From: JAAURS01 sp044923475
GTDB lineage: Bacteria > Cyanobacteriota > Cyanobacteriia > Thermosynechococcales > Thermosynechococcaceae
Direction of reading: 5' to 3'
Length of the DNA stretch: 64,000 bases
NCBI RefSeq assembly: GCF_044923475.1
Contig: NZ_CP137338.1
Coordinates: 3,410,001 to 3,474,000, forward strand
Positions 60,336 through 64,000 of the stretch are shown here, one piece after another. How positions within the stretch are numbered: position 1 is the first letter of the stretch; every line of letters begins with the position of its first letter. Made by a program: the position numbers and the translations under genes. Below the pieces are notes generated by a model that saw only the letters and a list, made by a program, of their open reading frames with translations, was not told the origin of the DNA and made no database searches.

Positions 60336-61106
60336 ATGACTATGAGACGGAGGCAGTTGCTGCGCTACGCCCAAGGGGGCCTTATTGCTAGCCTTGGGAT
60401 GGGCTTGGTCGATCGTTGGTATACCCCTAAGGCAGACGCTGCCCAGTCGCTTACCATTCAATTTTTGGGACATACCTGTTTTCTCATGAGCGGGAGCGGC
60501 GTGCGGGTTCTGGTCAATCCTTTTCGCCCGACCGGGTGTACGGCAAAGATGCCAGCCCCCAAGGTGGGAGCAGACTTGGTCTTAATTAGCAGTCGCCAGC
60601 TCGATGAAGGAGTGGTAGAAGGGTTGCCCGGTAGACCGAAACTGTTGTTCGATCCGGGACCGTATCAGACCAATGGATTGCAGTTTCAAGGCATTCGCAC
60701 CCTCCACGATCGCCAGAATGGGTATCGGTTTGGTACGAATACGGTCTGGAAGTGGAAGCAGGGCGGCCTCAACTTGGTACATTTAGGGGGGATTGCTTCT
60801 CCCTTAAACATCGAACAAAAAATCTTGCTGGGTACCCCGGACGTGCTGTTTATTCCAGTGGGAGGCACGGACGAAACCTATACGCCGGAAGAAGCAAAAG
60901 GGGCGATCGCCCTCCTTCAGCCCAGACTAGTAATTCCAACCCACTACAAGACAGGCGCGGCGGATCCGGCCCTCTGCGAGCTTCAGCCCGTCGATAACTT
61001 TTTGAAAGTCATGGCGGGCACCAGCATCCGGCGGGGCAAGGTTACGACCCTCAGCCTCAGTCCGGGCAGCTTACCGAAGGGACCCGTCATCCAGGTGATG
61101 GGTTAA
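60336..61106 (+). CDS. Exported metallo-beta-lactamase-fold protein with degenerate metal site
   Basis: About 256 residues from the ATG at 60336 (AGGAA 10 nt upstream); the longer reading from 60255 adds unlikely residues. The N-terminus is twin-arginine-like, RRRQLLRYAQGGLIASLGMGL, then QSLTIQFLGHTCFLM begins an UlaG-type MBL fold. The HxHxDH metal motif is replaced by SRQLDE at the place VLISSRQLDEG, and the later HLGD reads HLGG, while THYKT near the C-terminus is kept. So the metal site is at least half lost and the activity is doubtful. It may be a binding or structural protein. It overlaps the CHAT gene end by 4 bp. Confidence 0.75.
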   Translation: MTMRRRQLLRYAQGGLIASLGMGLVDRWYTPKADAAQSLTIQFLGHTCFLMSGSGVRVLVNPFRPTGCTAKMPAPKVGADLVLISSRQLDEGVVEGLPGRPKLLFDPGPYQTNGLQFQGIRTLHDRQNGYRFGTNTVWKWKQGGLNLVHLGGIASPLNIEQKILLGTPDVLFIPVGGTDETYTPEEAKGAIALLQPRLVIPTHYKTGAADPALCELQPVDNFLKVMAGTSIRRGKVTTLSLSPGSLPKGPVIQVMG

Positions 61107-63658
61107 ATCCAGTTGCCCACCAGCACGTAGGCGGCCCAGTGGAACGGATGGCGGTAGTCGGGATCTTCAAGCAATCGAAGCTGGGCTTGCCGCAGGGCTT
61201 CGGCCTTGGTGGTGCCGGGTTGGGACAGCGCGTCGTAAAAGTATTTCATAAAAAGGCTGCTCGACTCGTCATCGACCGTCCACAGCGTCGCGACGGTGCT
61301 GCGGGCGCCCGCCTGAACCGCCACGCCCGCCAACCCTAAGGCGGCCCGCTTGTCGCCAGCGGCAGTTTCGCACGCGCTCAGGACTAATAGGTCGATGGCT
61401 TTGCGAAAGGGCTGCTGGCGTTTTTCGATCAGATCTTTGAGTTCGTGGAGCGTAATGGGTTTATCCCAGGCCAAAATGAAGGTCTCATCCACGTTGGAGC
61501 TAAATTGGCCGTGGGTGGCAAAATGCAGGACCGTGGCCTCGGATTCGTCCACAGCATTGGCGATCGCCTGACTGGTGAACTGCTGGTTGAGCAACACGTT
61601 TCCCGGCAGCGTTTGCACGATCGCCTTGAGTTCGCTCGGCACAAAGGCGAGGGGGGCAAACCCGGCGCGGCTGTCCGACAGGCCCGCGACAATACTGCGG
61701 CTCGGGCCCGTGGGATTCAAATCGGGGGTCACGAGCTGGAGGCTGGGGGCGATCGCCACGGCATAGCGCTCGATCGTAAAGCGTTTGCCATCGTAGAGGG
61801 TGGTGAGGGGAATATTTCGCAGAACGCCATCGGGCACGAACACCAGGGTTTTAATTTGCTGCTGCGCGAGCAACGCCTCCGCAGGCTCCACAAGCCAGCG
61901 ATATAGCTCCAAGCCCAGCGTCTTTCCCTCCGGCGCCGTATAGGGTTTTTCCAAAGCAACCCGCAGTTCTTCTACGAGGGTTTCCACCTTTGCCGCCGCT
62001 ACGGCATGGCTCGTCAAATGCAAAGAGCCATCCGGCAGGCTCAGCAGCGTTGCGATGCGGTCCTCTAGCACGATCGGGTAGAGCAGCGCCGTACCGGGCC
62101 GAATCTGATGGGTCAGGGGGCGACGGCGATCTTCGAGGCAGGACGAACGGAGAAAATAGGACAGTTCGGCTAGGCGCAAGGACTCGATCGCCTGTTGTGC
62201 CAGCTTGAGAGATTCTAAGGCGGGGGGCCGACCGCCGCGAGATTGGAGCAATAAATCGACGTACTCGCGGTAGACCGGCTCCACGCGATCGCGGAAGGAG
62301 TATTGCAAGTCGCTGCCGATCGCCACCAAGTTCTGGCGCAGTCCTTGCAAAATATCGACGGACTCGCGGTAGAAGGCCAAGGCGGGTTTTGTTTTGCCTT
62401 GGGCGCGCAGAATGCGACCTAGCTGCCACTTCCAGCGGTAGCAGCTTTCATCGGAGCGGGCCTGCTTGGCCAGATCGAAGGCTCGAAGGGTGGTGGTTTC
62501 TGCCGCTTGCCACTGCCGCTTGCTTTCGTAAAGACGGCCTAAATAGCCGACGGCAAAAGACTCTAGGCGCAAATCCCGGAGCTGGGCGGACTGCTGAATA
62601 GCTTGCTGGAGTCCTCGGGCAATTTCCAAGGCAGATGGTGTTTGAGCGGCCAGATAGAGGTCGAGCTGACTGTCGGCAAGCTGAAGCCGCTGCACGAGAT
62701 TTCTGCGACTGGCTGGCTGGCGATCGAGCGCGGGGGCGAGTGCCGCTGCCAAGGTTTGAGCGGCTGGCCATTGATGCTGGGCAATGAGGACGCGCAGGCG
62801 ATTGAGATTGGCGTCGAGCTGGGTTTCGGGACGATCGCTCTGAAGCAATGCCTGTTGGTAGGCCTCCAGGGCCGGAGAAAACGCCCGTTGCAGGTACGCT
62901 AAATTGCCTTTCTGGATGGACAGCGCAGCAGCCTGCTGACCGATGTTGTTTTGTTGGGCGATCGCCTGAGCTGAGGTCAAAACTGCATTGGCTCGATCGA
63001 ACTCGCCAATGTTGGTGAGCATTTGCCCTAAGTTGAGGGCCAGGGTCAGGCGGAGGTCGAGGTCCGCTTGGCGAACAACGAGCTGTTCGGCCAGGCTCAG
63101 GGTATTCCGGGCGCGCAAAAAGTAGCCGAGGGTCTGTTCTGCTTGGGCTTGGTTGATCAGGCTGCCCGCCTCTCCGGCGCGATCGTCGAGTTGGCGGTAG
63201 GCTTTTGCCGCACTTTGCCAACTTGCCAGGGCCGCTTCCGGTTTGCCCCGAGCCAATTGCAGACTGCCCTGGGTATTGAGCAGCCGAGCGAGCGCGGCAC
63301 GACTGTCTCCAGCGCTCGAAGCGACCAGCTTCAGCCCTCGGTCGAGGGAAGCCTGTGCCGTATCGGTCTGACCGAGTTCCTGATAGGCCAACGCGAGATA
63401 GTTGAGGGCGAGGGCTTCAGCGATCGGCGATCGCTCTTGCCGAGCCTGCTGGGCGGCCTGCGCCCACGCTCGAGCGGCAGCATCAAAGTTGCCGCTTTGA
63501 TAGAGCGATAGACCTTGCTGGATCTGAGGATCTACCATTGCAGGAGCATTTTGGGCGATCGCCCCCGCGCCATGCAGCCCCATCCACAGCAGCAGCCCGA
63601 TCCAAAAGGCGATCGCTCCCGCGCGCCACCGACGAAACCTTGTTTTCTGCCCTTTCAT
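61103..63658 (-). CDS. TPR-CHAT domain exported protein
   Basis: About 851 residues from the ATG at 63658. A signal or anchor segment (AIAFWIGLLLWMGLHGAGAIA) is followed by about 450 residues of TPR-like repeats (QQGLSLYQSGNFDAAARAW; AEALALNYLALAYQELG and so on) and a C-terminal CHAT (caspase HetF-associated) domain of about 300 residues. The catalytic dyad is intact: His in TVLHFATHGQFSS and Cys in DLLVLSACETAAGD. CHAT proteins are caspase-fold proteases; several act in gasdermin, Craspase or cell-surface systems. Export is unusual for such proteases but common in cyanobacteria beside large surface proteins. It follows the exoprotein gene on the same strand with a 4-bp overlap or a few bases' gap. 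Confidence 0.9.
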   Translation of the reverse strand: MKGQKTRFRRWRAGAIAFWIGLLLWMGLHGAGAIAQNAPAMVDPQIQQGLSLYQSGNFDAAARAWAQAAQQARQERSPIAEALALNYLALAYQELGQTDTAQASLDRGLKLVASSAGDSRAALARLLNTQGSLQLARGKPEAALASWQSAAKAYRQLDDRAGEAGSLINQAQAEQTLGYFLRARNTLSLAEQLVVRQADLDLRLTLALNLGQMLTNIGEFDRANAVLTSAQAIAQQNNIGQQAAALSIQKGNLAYLQRAFSPALEAYQQALLQSDRPETQLDANLNRLRVLIAQHQWPAAQTLAAALAPALDRQPASRRNLVQRLQLADSQLDLYLAAQTPSALEIARGLQQAIQQSAQLRDLRLESFAVGYLGRLYESKRQWQAAETTTLRAFDLAKQARSDESCYRWKWQLGRILRAQGKTKPALAFYRESVDILQGLRQNLVAIGSDLQYSFRDRVEPVYREYVDLLLQSRGGRPPALESLKLAQQAIESLRLAELSYFLRSSCLEDRRRPLTHQIRPGTALLYPIVLEDRIATLLSLPDGSLHLTSHAVAAAKVETLVEELRVALEKPYTAPEGKTLGLELYRWLVEPAEALLAQQQIKTLVFVPDGVLRNIPLTTLYDGKRFTIERYAVAIAPSLQLVTPDLNPTGPSRSIVAGLSDSRAGFAPLAFVPSELKAIVQTLPGNVLLNQQFTSQAIANAVDESEATVLHFATHGQFSSNVDETFILAWDKPITLHELKDLIEKRQQPFRKAIDLLVLSACETAAGDKRAALGLAGVAVQAGARSTVATLWTVDDESSSLFMKYFYDALSQPGTTKAEALRQAQLRLLEDPDYRHPFHWAAYVLVGNWI

Positions 63659-63663
63659 AGCGT

Positions 63664-64000
63664 TCAACTGCCAGGAGCAGAGATTAGCGGTTCGTTAGGA
63701 TCGGGGCCCTGGGTTGTCTGACAGGGCTGAGTCTGGCTGAAGTGGGCAGGATGAGTAGAATTGGCAGAATTGGCCACCAACCGCACCGAGCCATTCGGCC
63801 CGAAAACCCATCCCCGCGCTTCAACGATGGGGGTTGTGGGGATCGCGCTTGAAGGTGGATTGCTCGGGCGGCGATCGCCGCTATTCTCCTGAGAACTGGG
63901 CATTGGAGCGGGACGCAGATCTTGCCAGATACCGCTACTCTGGGCTGGGTCGGACGGCGTGGCCGGCAAGCCCCCGAGACCGGAGTAGATAAAACTATCG
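63664..64000 (-). CDS. C-terminal end of a probable two-partner-secretion (haemagglutinin-like) exoprotein, truncated by window
   Basis: The frame is open to the right edge, so only the last 112 or so residues are seen. They are Pro/Ser/Asn-rich with one recognisable unit, IVEARGWVFGPNGSVRLVA, which is the usual ending of cyanobacterial filamentous-haemagglutinin-like exoproteins (VEAQGWVxxxNGxVxLVA). The stop TGA overlaps the possible TTG start of the CHAT gene, so the two genes are coupled. The beta-helix and TPS domain must lie beyond the window. The call is based on a short signature and context. Confidence 0.6.
   Translation of the reverse strand, partial: DSFIYSGLGGLPATPSDPAQSSGIWQDLRPAPMPSSQENSGDRRPSNPPSSAIPTTPIVEARGWVFGPNGSVRLVANSANSTHPAHFSQTQPCQTTQGPDPNEPLISAPGS

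Overview
The window is chromosomal DNA from a cyanobacterium. It carries photosystem I genes (psaA-psaB, psaL, psaI), a psbA gene for photosystem II D1, chlB of dark chlorophyll synthesis, a close match to the phycobilisome-degradation protein NblB, and several protein families found almost only in cyanobacteria (DUF3038, DUF4335, DUF3285, Npun_F0494-like, ComFB-like). The octamer GCGATCGC (HIP1) is scattered throughout, another cyanobacterial mark. I cannot name the genus. I found no rRNA, tRNA, CRISPR array, prophage or complete insertion sequence.

Layout. 1-2.0 kb: the end of a TPM-domain protein, a single-GAF protein with cyanobacteriochrome-type cysteines, and two small membrane proteins. 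2.2-10.4 kb: secreted Mn-type superoxide dismutase, TypA, HemC, a DUF427 protein, a LytM-fold protein without its zinc ligands, an HtrA protease and an HpsJ-like membrane protein. 10.5-19.7 kb: exported proteins (including a 660-residue flavoprotein and a Thr/Pro-repeat helix-hairpin-helix protein), a GIY-YIG-like gene, a 98-bp palindromic repeat, the DUF3038/DUF4335 pair, DusA, a flavin reductase and a methyltransferase. 20.0-25.8 kb: psaL-psaI, a transposase remnant, clpS, rsmB, an orphan PD-(D/E)XK-like protein and chlB. 26.4-33.8 kb: a GT11-like glycosyltransferase after an AT-rich gap, a NYN-domain RNase, an LpxB-related protein, an intact M23 peptidase, psbA, and an Npun_F0494-like gene abutting cobQ.

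33.8-41.8 kb is the most distinctive block. On the minus strand it reads as one unit: a five-PAS hybrid kinase, a GAF histidine kinase with the DXCF and Cys-His motifs of a cyanobacteriochrome, an Rcp1-type response regulator overlapping it by 4 bp, a second hybrid kinase, and a flavoprotein. The two hybrid kinases share a very similar kinase-receiver module. This looks like a light-input phosphorelay that grew by local duplication.

41.9-64 kb: a CPA2 cation/proton antiporter with TrkA domains, a ComFB-like protein, TldD, a Pro-rich lipoprotein, psaA-psaB with a long upstream region, a CAP-domain protein, a frameshifted IS3-type remnant, penicillin-binding protein 1C, NblB, DUF3285-YbeY-DgkA-TrpG, a metallo-beta-lactamase-fold protein with a broken metal motif, and a CHAT-TPR protein coupled to the end of a probable two-partner-secretion exoprotein that runs off the right edge.

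Most genes are housekeeping or photosynthetic. The candidates for new biology are the putative photoreceptor operon, the lone DXCF GAF gene, the CHAT/exoprotein pair, and the two exported folds that appear to have lost catalysis.
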